A program made the translations under genes and the position numbers. The notes below the pieces were generated by a model. It was given only the letters and a program-made list of their open reading frames with translations. It had not been told where the DNA came from and searched no databases. Positions 10,458 through 19,228 of a stretch of 64,000 nucleotides of DNA are shown here, piece by piece (the stretch's first letter is position 1; every line of letters starts with the position of its first letter). Source of the stretch: Deinococcus sp. KNUC1210 (lineage in GTDB: Bacteria; Deinococcota; Deinococci; Deinococcales; Deinococcaceae); assembly GCF_022344005.1 (NCBI RefSeq), contig NZ_CP092190.1, forward strand, positions 1,712,001 to 1,776,000. Reading direction: 5' to 3'.

Positions 10458-11651
10458 ATGCAAACAGCCGCCGACATCACCGATATTCTGCGCGTTGCCG
10501 TCGAGAAAGGCGCCAGCGACGTGATTCTGACCGCCTCGCTGCCGCCCCAGTTCAAGGTACACGGCGTGTATTCGAGCTTCGACTTCACCGAACTGACCCC
10601 GACCGAGACGCGCAAGCTGATGTACAGCATGATGAACGAGAAACAGCAGCGCAACTTCGAGGAAAAACGCGAGCTGGACTTCTCGTTTGCGCTCGGCGAC
10701 AAGGCCCGTTTCCGCGTCAATACCTTCGTGCAGCGCGGCAGCGTGGGCGGCGTGATGCGTCTGATCCCCACCAATATCAAGTCGGTGGGTGACCTCGGGC
10801 TGCCGCAGAGCGTGGTCGATGTCGCCAACGCGCCGCGTGGTCTGGTGCTGGTGACCGGTCCCACCGGCTCGGGCAAATCGACCACGCTGGCCGCCATGAT
10901 CGACTACATCAACACCAACAAGAAGCTGCACATCGTGACCATCGAAGACCCCATCGAGTTCATGCATCAGCACAAGAGCAGCATCATCAATCAGCGCGAG
11001 GTCGGGTCAGATACCCACGACTTCCAGAACGCGCTCAGAGCGGTGCTGCGTCAGGCCCCCGACGTGATTCTGGTGGGCGAAATGCGAGACTACGAGACCA
11101 TCAAGGCCGCCGTGACCGCCGCCGAAACCGGACACCTGGTGATGGGAACGCTGCACACCAACAGCGCTCCGGAGAGCATCGACCGTATCGTAGACGTCTT
11201 CCCCGAGGAGCAGCAGGAACAGATCCGGGTACAGCTCGCCAACAACCTGGTCGCCGTCATGACGCAGCAGCTCCTGCCCCGTATCGACGGCGGACGCGTG
11301 CTGGCCTACGAACTCCTGATCGCCAATCCGGCGGTTCGCGCCCTGATCCGCGAGGGCAAGACCTACCAGATCATGAGCGTGATGCAGACCGGTGCACGTG
11401 AAGGCATGGTCACGATGGACGCCTATCTGGCAGGCCTGTACCGCCGACGCCTCATCACGCACGACATCGGCATGGAACGTGCGGTGGACAGCAAGGAATT
11501 CGCACGTCTGGCCGCCGATCCGTCTGCGGGCAATGCACTTACCGCCGGACTCAACACCGCAGCCAACGGCATGGGCAGTCAGCCACGTCCCACCGCCACC
11601 ACGGTCAGTACGCCTTCGAGCACCGCCGGCAACCCCTACGGACGGCGATAG
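10458..11651 (+). CDS. pilT: Type IV pilus retraction ATPase PilT
   Basis: A 397-residue retraction motor for type IV pili (twitching motility and transformation). It has Walker A GPTGSGKSTTLAAMI near residue 134, an Asp box IVTIEDPIEF, Walker B LRQAPDVILVGEMRD, a His box TGHLVMGTLHTNSAPESIDR and the PilT-type tail region. The last 45 residues are Ser/Thr/Ala/Pro-rich and probably disordered. CAGGAG lies 8 bases upstream of the ATG. PilB and PilT in tandem make this a pilus-motor pair. The pilin and inner-membrane genes are not in the window. Confidence 0.95.
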   Translation: MQTAADITDILRVAVEKGASDVILTASLPPQFKVHGVYSSFDFTELTPTETRKLMYSMMNEKQQRNFEEKRELDFSFALGDKARFRVNTFVQRGSVGGVMRLIPTNIKSVGDLGLPQSVVDVANAPRGLVLVTGPTGSGKSTTLAAMIDYINTNKKLHIVTIEDPIEFMHQHKSSIINQREVGSDTHDFQNALRAVLRQAPDVILVGEMRDYETIKAAVTAAETGHLVMGTLHTNSAPESIDRIVDVFPEEQQEQIRVQLANNLVAVMTQQLLPRIDGGRVLAYELLIANPAVRALIREGKTYQIMSVMQTGAREGMVTMDAYLAGLYRRRLITHDIGMERAVDSKEFARLAADPSAGNALTAGLNTAANGMGSQPRPTATTVSTPSSTAGNPYGRR

Positions 11652-11754
11652 AGCCGCCTGAAGCCACGGATATCTGAAGAAGAATTTACGCGACTCTCGG
11701 CAGATTGAGTGCTGGGCGGCACAGACTGAGGCATTCCAGACAAGGAGGCCGCAG

Positions 11755-11976
11755 ATGACCAGTCCAGCAGATCGCCCGGGCATTCCAGAAATGCCCAATC
11801 CCGCCTCAGAACCGACGCAGACGCCCACCCCCATGCCCGAACAGGCTCCCGGCTACGACGCGCCGCCGATGTACGATCCGCCGGTCAATCCGGATACGCC
11901 CGGCCTGCCGATCCCTGACCCCATGCCCAATTCCGACACCCCCGGCATCGGCATTCCCAGCCCCGCGATGATCTGA
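11755..11976 (+). CDS. Small proline-rich hypothetical protein
   Basis: A 73-residue protein with a strong ribosome-binding site (AAGGAGG, 7-8 bases before ATG) and a perfect hairpin terminator just downstream, which together support a real gene. It is about one quarter proline, with two related segments (NPDTPGLPIPDP and NSDTPGIGIPSP). It lacks a signal peptide, membrane segment, Cys and Trp, and should be disordered. It may be transcribed with pilT, which ends about 100 bases upstream. No family recognised. Confidence 0.65.
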   Translation: MTSPADRPGIPEMPNPASEPTQTPTPMPEQAPGYDAPPMYDPPVNPDTPGLPIPDPMPNSDTPGIGIPSPAMI

Positions 11977-11995
11977 AGACCGTTCGCACCATAGG

Positions 11996-12031
11996 AGAAG
12001 GCCCCACCTTTGTTCAGGCGGGGCCTTCTGT
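11996..12031 (+). terminator. Hairpin terminator after the proline-rich gene
   Basis: A perfect 10-bp stem (AGAAGGCCCC at 11996-12005 and its complement at 12020-12029) with a 14-base loop, just downstream of the stop at 11976. Only a short T-rich run follows, so it may need help to terminate. Confidence 0.75.
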
Positions 12032-12311
12032 CATTGCCATACTGGTTGAGCGGCTGTGCGCTCTCCGGAATCTGCAAACGAAGGCAACTATGGCCCTCCC
12101 GTTCCGGTAAAAACATATTACGCCCAATACGAATTTAGAGAATGTGATTTGTTGCATATTGTGCCTGCATAGCGAATACCCACTCTGACAGAGATTTTCT
12201 GTGTGCAGCACAGCGTTTTGCTTCTGCCCACGCTGCCCTGTCAGGCGAACTCAGCCATTTGGCGGAGTGGCCGCAGTTGGAGCACGGCGCTCGGGCTGTC
12301 AGGCTGGGGAC
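12032..12311. other. Intergenic region, AT-richer than the surroundings
   Basis: With the terminator at 11996-12031 this completes a gene-free stretch of 335 bases. Around 12105-12200 it is markedly AT-rich. No convincing reading frame or RNA gene was seen. A degenerate -10 (CAGGCT) lies 6 bases before the ATG at 12312. Confidence 0.5.
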
Positions 12312-13235
12312 ATGAACGACATCAGCACGTCCGACGCCAGCAGCGCCGATGCGCCCGCACTGGCACGCCTGTTCACCGAAAGTTATCTGCACCAGTGGAC
12401 GACCACGCCCCAGCAGATGGAACGGAGGATAGCCGTGCAGGCCGAAGGGCAGTTCACTCTCAGCGCCTTTCGGGGCAGCGAGCTGATCGCGGGGCTGTCC
12501 GCCTCTCCCTTTCCTGGCGTGACCGGCGGCCTGCGCGTGCAGTTCGCGGGCGACGGCGCGGCCTTCACGCCGCTGTATCTGGCGGCCCTGACGCGTGCCA
12601 GCGGGCAGGGCTTTCGGCAGCTTCTGAGCGTGGTGCGCGAGGATCACCGCCCTCAGGTGGCCTTCCTGAGTGCCGCCGCCTTTCGCAACGCCTATCAGTC
12701 GTGGGGCGCTCACCTCGATCTGACTGCGTTCGACTTCGCACCGTACCGTGAGCTGGAAGAACGGCTTTTTCTGGCAGGCACCGAGATTCACAGCTTCACG
12801 CCACAGTCGCCGGATGCCCCCTGGGACGCGCTGTATGCCCTGCATCAGGCCGCCGTGCAGGACACGCCGCGCAATCCGACCACCTCCAGCGAGATGGCAA
12901 CGCTCCGCGAGTTCAGGACCGAGGTTGCAGGCGGGCGCGTCTTTGCTGCGGTGCGGCGCGGCGACGTGCTGGCCTATGCCGCGCTGGGCCTGAACGAAAA
13001 GACGGTAGAAAGCAATCACACCGCCACCCGGCGCGAGTGGCGCGGGCGCGGTGTGGCGACGCTGACCAAAGCCGCCGCTCTGCACTGGGCAAAGACGGCG
13101 GGCTATACGCGGGCGAGTACCGGCGGCAACGTCCACAACCTGCCGATGTTGAAGGTCAATCAGCGGCTGGGCTACCGTCCTGAGGCCATGTGGCTGACCT
13201 GGGTGAAGGACGTGGCGCTTACTTCGCCCGCTTGA
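12312..13235 (+). CDS. GNAT family N-acetyltransferase (two-domain)
   Basis: A 307-residue protein with the length of a double GNAT. The C-terminal half has the acetyl-CoA-binding signature RREWRGRGVATLTK near residue 240 and a typical AGYTRASTGGNVHNLPMLKVNQRLGY ending in two pieces (N-x-x-M-L-x-x-N-x-x-L-G-Y). The N-terminal half (SDASSADAPALARLF) looks like a decayed GNAT copy. The ATG at 12312 was preferred over an upstream start because the extra N-terminal residues do not look like protein. Substrate unknown. It converges with the DsbA-like gene, overlapping its 3' end by 17 bases. Confidence 0.85.
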   Translation: MNDISTSDASSADAPALARLFTESYLHQWTTTPQQMERRIAVQAEGQFTLSAFRGSELIAGLSASPFPGVTGGLRVQFAGDGAAFTPLYLAALTRASGQGFRQLLSVVREDHRPQVAFLSAAAFRNAYQSWGAHLDLTAFDFAPYRELEERLFLAGTEIHSFTPQSPDAPWDALYALHQAAVQDTPRNPTTSSEMATLREFRTEVAGGRVFAAVRRGDVLAYAALGLNEKTVESNHTATRREWRGRGVATLTKAAALHWAKTAGYTRASTGGNVHNLPMLKVNQRLGYRPEAMWLTWVKDVALTSPA

Positions 13236-13878
13236 TGGTCTCGATCCGCGCTCCGTCGGTCAGGACAGCGGTGTACAGGTTCCACAGCGCCAGTGCCGCG
13301 CCGGGTTCGGTTACGAGGTTGGCGAAGCGGAAATAGGCGATGTTGCCGTCGGTGAGGTGGAAGGTCGGAGTTCCGAAGACGCCCAGAGACGCGCTGGCCT
13401 GTAGATCGTCGTGCAGCGAGGCGCGCAGTCCGGCATCGTCGGCAAAGTCGCGGTCGAACTGCTCGATGTCGAGCGACTGTTCGGCCAGCGAGCGCAGCAG
13501 ACCGTCGTTCTTCAGGTCGGGCGCACTCTCGCCCGCTGCCCGCTGGTGTACCGCCCGGAACAGTGCCAGAGTGAAGGCCCACGCCGCGTCTTCACCCTGG
13601 CGCAGCGCCGCCTGACCCGCGAGAAACGCGTTCAGACTGCCTGCCTGCGCGTCGCCGCCCGCACCCGCGACCTGATGATCGAGCCACCACGTCGGGTATT
13701 TGCGATCCGGGTTTTCCTTGTGATTGCCCTGCACCAGCGAAAAATGCCGCAGGCGGAACTTCAGGCCGTGTTCGCGCCGCAGCACGTCGGCCAGTTCCAG
13801 CCCGCGCCACGCGTAGGGGCACAGGAAGTCGAAGTACACGTCGATCACGCCAGCTTGCGAGGGAAGACTTGCGCTCAT
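13219..13878 (-). CDS. DsbA family oxidoreductase (FrnE/HCCA isomerase-like)
   Basis: A 219-residue thioredoxin-fold protein of the DsbA/2-hydroxychromene-2-carboxylate isomerase group. VYFDFLCPYAWRG near residue 12 is the active-site region. It has a single Cys where the CxxC disulfide pair would be (CPYA), so classic dithiol exchange is unlikely. The C-terminal cis-Pro loop GVFGTPTFHL is present. A TACGGT -10 (complement at 13885-13890) sits 6 bases before the ATG, suggesting a leaderless transcript, so the N-terminal extension in the open frame was discarded. It is divergent from the TRIC gene. Activity could be glutathione-dependent isomerase or oxidoreductase. Confidence 0.83.
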   Translation of the reverse strand: MSASLPSQAGVIDVYFDFLCPYAWRGLELADVLRREHGLKFRLRHFSLVQGNHKENPDRKYPTWWLDHQVAGAGGDAQAGSLNAFLAGQAALRQGEDAAWAFTLALFRAVHQRAAGESAPDLKNDGLLRSLAEQSLDIEQFDRDFADDAGLRASLHDDLQASASLGVFGTPTFHLTDGNIAYFRFANLVTEPGAALALWNLYTAVLTDGARIETIKRAK

Positions 13879-13944
13879 GCGCCAACCGTAACACACCGCC
13901 TGTACGTGAACCGTGAGACAGAAGTGCGCCGTATGCTGGAAAGC

Positions 13945-14594
13945 GTGCCCGATCCCTTTGCCACCGCCCTGAGCATCGACAGTATTCAAACCGGGCTGCG
14001 CGTGCTGGATATCGTCGGCACGGTGGCGTTTGCCATGAGCGGAGCGCTGCTGGGCGTTCGCAAGCGTTTCGATCTGTTCGGGGTACTGGTGCTCGGCTGC
14101 GTCACGGCGGTGGGTGGCGGCGCAATCCGCGACACCCTGACCGGAAACACGCCGCCGCTCTTTCTGCGCGACGAAACCTATCTGTGGCTCGCCATCCTGG
14201 GCTCGCTGCTGGCGTTTGCCATCGGCACGCGTCTGGCCCGCTTCGAACGCGCTATCCGGGTGTTCGATACGCTGGGGCTGGCCCTCTTCGCTGCCACCGG
14301 AGCCATCGGAGCGCTGCGCCTGGGGCTGGGGCCGCTGGGCGTGACCTTTGCCGGAACGCTGTCGGGGTGGGCGGCGGCATCGTCCGCGACCTGCTGGCCC
14401 ACGAGGTGCCGGAGGTGCTGTACCGCCGCGACCAGCTCTACGCCACTGCCGCCGCCGCCGGAGCGCTGACGGTGTATCTGCTCGACGGGCATCTGTCGTC
14501 GCTCGGTCAGGAACTGTGCGGCGCGGCGGTGGTGGTGGTCGCCCGTATCGTCTCCCGGCGTGGATGGGTGAAACTGCCGGTCCGGCGGGTGTAG
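13945..14594 (+). CDS. TRIC family cation channel (UPF0126), frameshifted
   Basis: A membrane protein of about 216 residues with the two glycine-rich repeats of the TRIC/UPF0126 family. The first (TAVGGGAIRDTLTG) is in the first frame. The second (GVGGGIVRDLLAHEVP) appears only in the next frame. One G missing from GGGG at 14364-14367 restores a continuous protein ending at 14594. The first frame alone would run on to 14469 with non-membrane sequence. GTG 13945 was chosen because TATGCT at 13932-13937 lies 7 bases before it. ATG 13933 is an alternative, four codons longer. Prokaryotic TRIC proteins form trimeric K+ channels. Confidence 0.85.
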
Positions 14595-14612
14595 CGCAGA
14601 ATCACACGTCTG

Positions 14613-15221
14613 CTAGATACTCAGACCCCAGTACACCCAGGTGGCCAGCAGCAGCAGCAGCGAGGCCAGCGGACTGAGAAAGGCGACCCCTGCCGCCACG
14701 ACATACACGCCCGAAGTCGCTATGTTCTTGCGAACATGAAACGCATAGACGTCCTCGCTGGAGCGCTGTGCAGGCAGATAGCCTTCTCGGTACAGAACGC
14801 TGTACAGCGCGGTGAAGATCAGCGCGGCGATCAGACCCACGGCGGCATACAGCGCACAGACGATGGGCGCGGCAGGCGTCTCCAGATACTCCGAGAGCAG
14901 GGCTGTCGGAAAGGGAATGAAGGTCACCAGCAGCAACAGGGCGCTGTTGGCAATCAGAATGCGCGGCGTGATGAAATGCGCCCTGCGAATCATGTCATGG
15001 TGCCCTATCCAGATGATCGTGATGGTCACGAAGCTGATAACGAAGGTCAGAACCGAGGGCCACAGGCTGGAGAGGGCATTCAGCAGCAGGGCGGGCGTGG
15101 CGGCATGCAGGTGGGGCACCTTGATATCCAGCACCAGCAGCGTGACGGCGATGGCAAAGATGCCGTCGCTGAACGCTTCCAAGCGGCCAAGTTCGCGGGA
15201 AGACGGCGGGGGTGCCAGCAT
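14613..15221 (-). CDS. TMEM175 family potassium channel (DUF1211)
   Basis: A 202-residue membrane protein with six hydrophobic segments. The signature R-x-x-x-F-S-D-G-I-F-A-I-A-V-T-L-L of bacterial TMEM175/DUF1211 channels begins near residue 13, and a second region IWIGHHDMIRRA follows transmembrane segment 3. Bacterial relatives are tetrameric K+-selective leak channels. It is convergent with the TRIC gene, so two putative cation channels lie end to end with 18 bases between them. It starts 9 bases after the CAP gene's stop side on the same strand. Confidence 0.88.
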   Translation of the reverse strand: MLAPPPSSRELGRLEAFSDGIFAIAVTLLVLDIKVPHLHAATPALLLNALSSLWPSVLTFVISFVTITIIWIGHHDMIRRAHFITPRILIANSALLLLVTFIPFPTALLSEYLETPAAPIVCALYAAVGLIAALIFTALYSVLYREGYLPAQRSSEDVYAFHVRKNIATSGVYVVAAGVAFLSPLASLLLLLATWVYWGLSI

Positions 15222-15230
15222 CGTCAGCCG

Positions 15231-15725
15231 TTACCGGGGGTCGCTCGTCAGCACCATCACGTAGGCCGTACCCCGGCTTCCCTGAATGACGCTCGCGCCC
15301 GCGGTGGTATAGCGCGGATCGGTCATGTAGAAGCAGTGCACCGGGGAGTGCAGCCACCACTGCATCGCCTCCTCCACGTTCAGGCCGCTGCCCATATAGA
15401 TGATCTCGGTCACGCTGACCGAATGAATGCCGGTGCTGGCGGCCCGCACCTTGGGCGTGCTGCCCCCCGGCCCGGTATGGCTGACCACGCCGCTGCTCGC
15501 CATGTAGCTCGCCTGCCGCGCTGCCGCCAGCGCATGCAGGTCGGAGGGCAGGAGCGCGGCGCTGGGCGCACGGCTGCCGCTGCCCGGACACGAAACACCT
15601 GCCGCCCGGACGTCGTTCAGACGTGCCAGCAGTTGCCCCTCGGCGGTGGCAGAAAACGGAGTGGCCCAGACGACCGACGCCAACAGGAAAGGTGCCAGGA
15701 TAAAGGGCAGCGTCAGTTTTCTCAT
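15231..15725 (-). CDS. Secreted CAP (SCP/PR1) domain protein
   Basis: A 164-residue exported protein. Residues 1-22 (MRKLTLPFILAPFLLASVVW) form a signal peptide with a positive N-terminus and hydrophobic core. The CAP-domain landmarks are ARLNDVRAAGV, a SHTGPGG motif in place of the usual SHxG..., EIIYMGSG, and WWLHSPVHC with its typical W-x-x-S-x-x-H pattern. Bacterial CAP proteins are of uncertain function, and some are Ca2+-binding or lipid-binding. The longer open frame upstream was rejected because the signal peptide begins at ATG 15725. A TACACT box lies 9 bases upstream. Confidence 0.85.
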   Translation of the reverse strand: MRKLTLPFILAPFLLASVVWATPFSATAEGQLLARLNDVRAAGVSCPGSGSRAPSAALLPSDLHALAAARQASYMASSGVVSHTGPGGSTPKVRAASTGIHSVSVTEIIYMGSGLNVEEAMQWWLHSPVHCFYMTDPRYTTAGASVIQGSRGTAYVMVLTSDPR

Positions 15726-15769
15726 GTGAGCCGCAGTGTAGCGCATCCGGGCAGCGCGGAGGAAAAATG

Positions 15770-16965
15770 TCAGTCTTGCAGAAAGGGCCGGGTCGGCTCG
15801 CGGTAGACCGCCCGCGCCGCCACGCTGCACGTTTCCAGTTCGGGATAGCGCAGCGCCGTCAGAGAGCCGCCGAAGACGCAGCCGGTATCGAGGTTCACGG
15901 TCTGGTTCTTCCAGCGGGGCCGCAACACCGGCGTATGCCCATAGACCACCAGCGCCGCGCCGTGGTAATCGGCGGCCCAGTCGCGGCGCAGTGGCAGCCC
16001 CTGGGCATCGAGGGCCTGTCCGGTGTCGCCGTAGAGCGCAAACGCCCGCACCCGCCCGCTGTCGCGCCCCTGAAACGCCTGCGGCAGCCCGGCGTGGGCC
16101 GCCACCAGCCGCCCCCCGTCCAGCACCAGATGATGCGGCAGCCCCGCCAGAAAACCCCGGACCGCTTCCGAAAACGCTGGCGGCGTGTGCGACAACTGCT
16201 CGAAGGTGACTTCCAGCCCGTGCGTGCGCTTGACCTGATGCCCCGACAGCGCCCGCCGCAGCTTGGCGTCGTGGTTGCCACACACGCACAGCGCGTGGCC
16301 CGCCGCGACCATGCCCATCACCAGCCGCAGCACCCCCGGCGTATCTGGCCCCCGGTCTACCAGATCGCCCAGAAACACGGCGGTGCGGCCCTCCGGCGGC
16401 GTCACGCTCAGGTCGGGGCTCACGGTGTAGCCGAGCTGTGCCAGCAGGTCCAGCAGTTCCGGCAGGCAGCCGTGCACGTCGCCGATCAGATCGAAGGGGC
16501 CGCTCAGGTCGCGGCGATCCACCTTCAGCGGCACGCGCCGCACCACCAGCGCCGACAGCTCGGAGACAGAGCGCAGTCGAAACGAGGCGGCGAACCCCTC
16601 GGCCCGCAGCGCAGGCGAGTCGAAGCCGCCCAGCCCGGCCCGCAGCGCTGCCGTTTCCTCTCGGGCGGCGGCGTCATCGGCGGGGGCGGCAGATCGAGCA
16701 CCACCGCTACCGCCGTCACGTCCTGTGCGTGCGCCAGTTTGACGGCAGCTTCACGCCCCGGCGCAGCCAGATGGGGCGCGTTCAGCACCGCCAGCAGCCC
16801 CCGGCTCAGCCGTTCCTGCGCCGCTTCCGGCAGCTCACACACCTCTTCGGGCAGGAAGTGGCGGGCCGCGAACCTCGCCCGTTCGGCCCCCGAAACGCCG
16901 ATCAGGACCACCAGACACAGCGCGGGCAGTTCCAGTTCAGCAGCAGGCGCGTCAGAGGAAGGCAA
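15770..16965 (-). CDS. Pnkp-like protein with intact metallophosphoesterase and eroded kinase domain, frameshifted
   Basis: Bridging one missing C/G in the run at 16682-16686 joins two frames into about 399 residues resembling the kinase-phosphatase half of bacterial Pnkp (2',3'-RNA repair). The N-terminal part begins LVVLIGVSGAERARFAARHF, where family members have a GxSGSGKST P-loop. Lys and Ser/Thr are lost and about 25 residues before the DATNV-like strand are missing. The phosphatase (from residue about 150) keeps every metal motif: GDVHG, GDLVDRG, GNHD, AHAG and GHTP. The ligase domain is absent. The start is taken as TTG 16965 overlapping the chrA stop. Likely only the phosphatase is active. 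Confidence 0.78.
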
Positions 16966-18145
16966 GGCCCACCCCCGCGCAGCCCAGCACCACGGCCCAG
17001 GGCGGCAGCTTCCAGACCACCAGCGCCAGCCACGCCGCGAGTGCCAGCGCCAGTTGCGCCCCCGAATGCACCGCACTCGTGAAGACCGGGGTGTACAGCG
17101 CCGCCAGCAGCAGGCCCACCACCCCGGCATTCAGTCCCGAGAGGGCACGCCGAACACCCGGACGCCCGCGCAGATCGTTCCAGAACGGCAGCGCTCCGGC
17201 CACCAGCAGCGCGGCGGGCAGAAAGACCGCGACGGTGGTCAGGGTCGCCGCATACACCGGGTTTAGCCCGCTGTGGGCCGCCGCGCCCAGGTACGCCGCG
17301 AAGGTGAACAGCGGCCCCGGCACCGCCTGCACTGCGCCGTAGCCCGCTACAAAGCTGCTGGCATCCATAAAGTGCGGCACCACCACACTCTGGAGCAGCG
17401 GCAACACCACGTGCCCGCCGCCGAACACCAGTGCGCCGCTGCGGTAGAACCCGTCGAACAGTCGCAGATCCGGGCGCGGCAGGGCAGCACTCAGCAGCGG
17501 CAGGGCCAGCAGCAACAGGCCGCAGCACGCGAGCAGCATGGCCCCGACCCGGCGAGGCAGCGGCGTGAACAGATGGTCGCCCACCGGGAGGTCTTCGGCC
17601 TTCAGAAAGCGTGCCCCCAGCACCCCAGCCAGAATCAGCGCCAGCGGCTGCACCCACGCCACCGGAAAGACCAGCACCAGCACCGCCGTCAGCACCGCCA
17701 GCGACGAGCGCGGCGCATCGGGCGTCAGCGTCCGGGCCATGCCAGACACCGCCTGCGCTACCACCGCCACTGCCGCGAGCTTCAGGCCAGCCAGCCAGCC
17801 CGCACCCTCCAGCGTGCCCAGCTCTTTCAGACCCAGTGCAAAGGCGAACATGAGCGCGGCACTCGGCAGCGTGAAGCCCAGCCACGCCGCCAGCAGACCC
17901 CAGCCCCCCGCCCGCAGCAGGCCCACGCCCATGCCCACCTGAGAACTGGCCGGGCCGGGCAACACCTGACACAGCGCCACCAGATCGCTGTAGGCCGCGT
18001 CCGAGAGCCACTGCCGACGCTGCACCAGTTCGGCGCGGAAGTAGCCGAGGTGTGCCACCGGGCCGCCAAAGCTGCTCAGGCCCAGTTTGAGGAAGACCCA
18101 GAAGACTTCGAGCGGTGAGGAAGAAAGGGGCAGGGCGGAGCGCAT
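16952..18145 (-). CDS. chrA: Chromate transporter ChrA family
   Basis: A 397-residue ChrA (CHR) transporter with two homologous halves: FLKLGLSSFGGPVAHLGYFR near residue 18 in the N-terminal half and FYRSGALVFGGGHVVLPLL near 230 in the C-terminal half. Each carries the FGGP/FGGGHVVLP signature before a run of membrane helices. Family members export chromate, usually in antiport with protons. The ATG at 18145 is preferred to the TTG one codon upstream. The Pnkp-like gene begins inside its last codons, so they are probably co-transcribed although functionally unrelated. No ChrB-type regulator is nearby. Confidence 0.9.
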   Translation of the reverse strand: MRSALPLSSSPLEVFWVFLKLGLSSFGGPVAHLGYFRAELVQRRQWLSDAAYSDLVALCQVLPGPASSQVGMGVGLLRAGGWGLLAAWLGFTLPSAALMFAFALGLKELGTLEGAGWLAGLKLAAVAVVAQAVSGMARTLTPDAPRSSLAVLTAVLVLVFPVAWVQPLALILAGVLGARFLKAEDLPVGDHLFTPLPRRVGAMLLACCGLLLLALPLLSAALPRPDLRLFDGFYRSGALVFGGGHVVLPLLQSVVVPHFMDASSFVAGYGAVQAVPGPLFTFAAYLGAAAHSGLNPVYAATLTTVAVFLPAALLVAGALPFWNDLRGRPGVRRALSGLNAGVVGLLLAALYTPVFTSAVHSGAQLALALAAWLALVVWKLPPWAVVLGCAGVGLAFL

Positions 18146-18203
18146 CAAGCTTCAGGGTAACGGGTCGGAGGGCCGCAGGCTGAAACGAAGAGGCCTGCCA
18201 TCA

Positions 18204-18233
18204 GAAAACCTCCCCACCACGCAGGCGGGGAGG
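18204..18233 (-). terminator. Rho-independent terminator of the cox operon
   Basis: Read on the minus strand, a CCTCCCC/GGGGAGG stem (arms 18227-18233 and 18209-18215) with an 11-base loop is followed by TTTT, just after the coxM-like stop at 18251. Confidence 0.82.
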
Positions 18234-18250
18234 CAGTCTGAGCCGGAACT

Positions 18251-19081
18251 TTAGGCCAGTGCCTGCGCGATGGCCCGCCGGGTGTACACGCCCGTCAGGT
18301 GCGCCCGGTATTCGGCGGTGGCAAAGCGGTCGCCCAGCAGTTCGCCGGGATCGACGGCGTGTTCGGTGGCCTTCTCGGCGTTGGCCTCGCTGTAATCGCT
18401 GCCCAGCGCCGCCTCGACGTTGCTCAGACGCATCGCACGCGGCCCCGCTCCGGTCAGGCCCACCCGCGCGCCCGAATCGGTCAGCACGACCGCCACGCCC
18501 ACGATGGCGAAATGGCTCGCCGGATGCCGGAACTTGGTATACGCGACCTTCGCGCCCGGCAGCACCGGCAGATGAATCTCGGTCAGCATCTCGTCGTCGC
18601 GCTTGGCGGTGTCGAACATGCCCTGAAAGAAGTCGGCGGCCTCGACCACCCGTTCACCGTCTCTGCTGACCAGCTTGAACTTGGCCTCCAGCGCCAGCAT
18701 CGCTGCCGGGTAGTCGGCAGCGGGGTCGGCGTGGGCCAGCGAGCCGCCCAGCGTGCCGCAGTTGCGAACCATCGGATCGCCCACCCAGCCGCCCACTTCG
18801 TTCATCAGCGGGCAGGCCGAGCGCAGCAACTCGGAATTGATGATGTCGGCATACGTCGTGCCGGCCCCGATGATGATGGTGTCGCCCTCCTGCCGGATAC
18901 CCTGCAACTCCGAGAGCTGCGAAATATCGATCAGGGCGCTCGGCTGGGCAAGGCGCAGCTTCATGGCCGGCACGAGCGAATGCCCGCCCGACAGCAGCTT
19001 GCTTCCCTCCACGTTGGCCAGAAGTTCCAGCGCTTCCTGCACGCTGCCTGCGCGGTAGTAATCAAAGGGTGTGGTGTACAT
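18251..19081 (-). CDS. coxM: Molybdenum hydroxylase FAD-binding subunit (CoxM-like)
   Basis: A 276-residue medium subunit of a xanthine dehydrogenase/CO dehydrogenase-type molybdenum hydroxylase. It binds FAD and passes electrons from the iron-sulfur subunit. The FAD motifs are visible: LLSGGHSLVPAMKLRLA near residue 30 and RNCGTLGGSLAHADPAAD near 105, with the TGAGPRAMR motif further on. The start has a strong AAGGAG ribosome-binding site; the upstream extension was discarded. It is the last gene of the minus-strand operon coxG-S-L-M and is followed by a terminator. A GTGATG/CATCAC inverted repeat lies in the 147-base gap to coxL. Confidence 0.9.
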   Translation of the reverse strand: MYTTPFDYYRAGSVQEALELLANVEGSKLLSGGHSLVPAMKLRLAQPSALIDISQLSELQGIRQEGDTIIIGAGTTYADIINSELLRSACPLMNEVGGWVGDPMVRNCGTLGGSLAHADPAADYPAAMLALEAKFKLVSRDGERVVEAADFFQGMFDTAKRDDEMLTEIHLPVLPGAKVAYTKFRHPASHFAIVGVAVVLTDSGARVGLTGAGPRAMRLSNVEAALGSDYSEANAEKATEHAVDPGELLGDRFATAEYRAHLTGVYTRRAIAQALA

Positions 19082-19115
19082 GGGTTCTCCTTTGGAGAGA
19101 AGTGATGAGGGGCGC

Positions 19116-19221
19116 GTGATGCGTGATGCCGAGTCAAAACAGATGCCGTGAACAGCGCGATGTGTCAACACAGGAAGAATGGAACAGCGCTTCCAGCCAC
19201 ACCTCACGCATCACCCATCAC
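19116..19221. repeat. GTGATG/CATCAC inverted-repeat element, copy 1 (coxL-coxM gap)
   Basis: GTGATGCGTGATG at 19116-19128 and CATCACCCATCAC at 19209-19221 are complementary with one mismatch, 80 bases apart. The element lies between coxL and coxM inside the operon and begins right after the coxL stop on the minus strand. Confidence 0.7.
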
Positions 19222-19228
19222 CTGTTTT

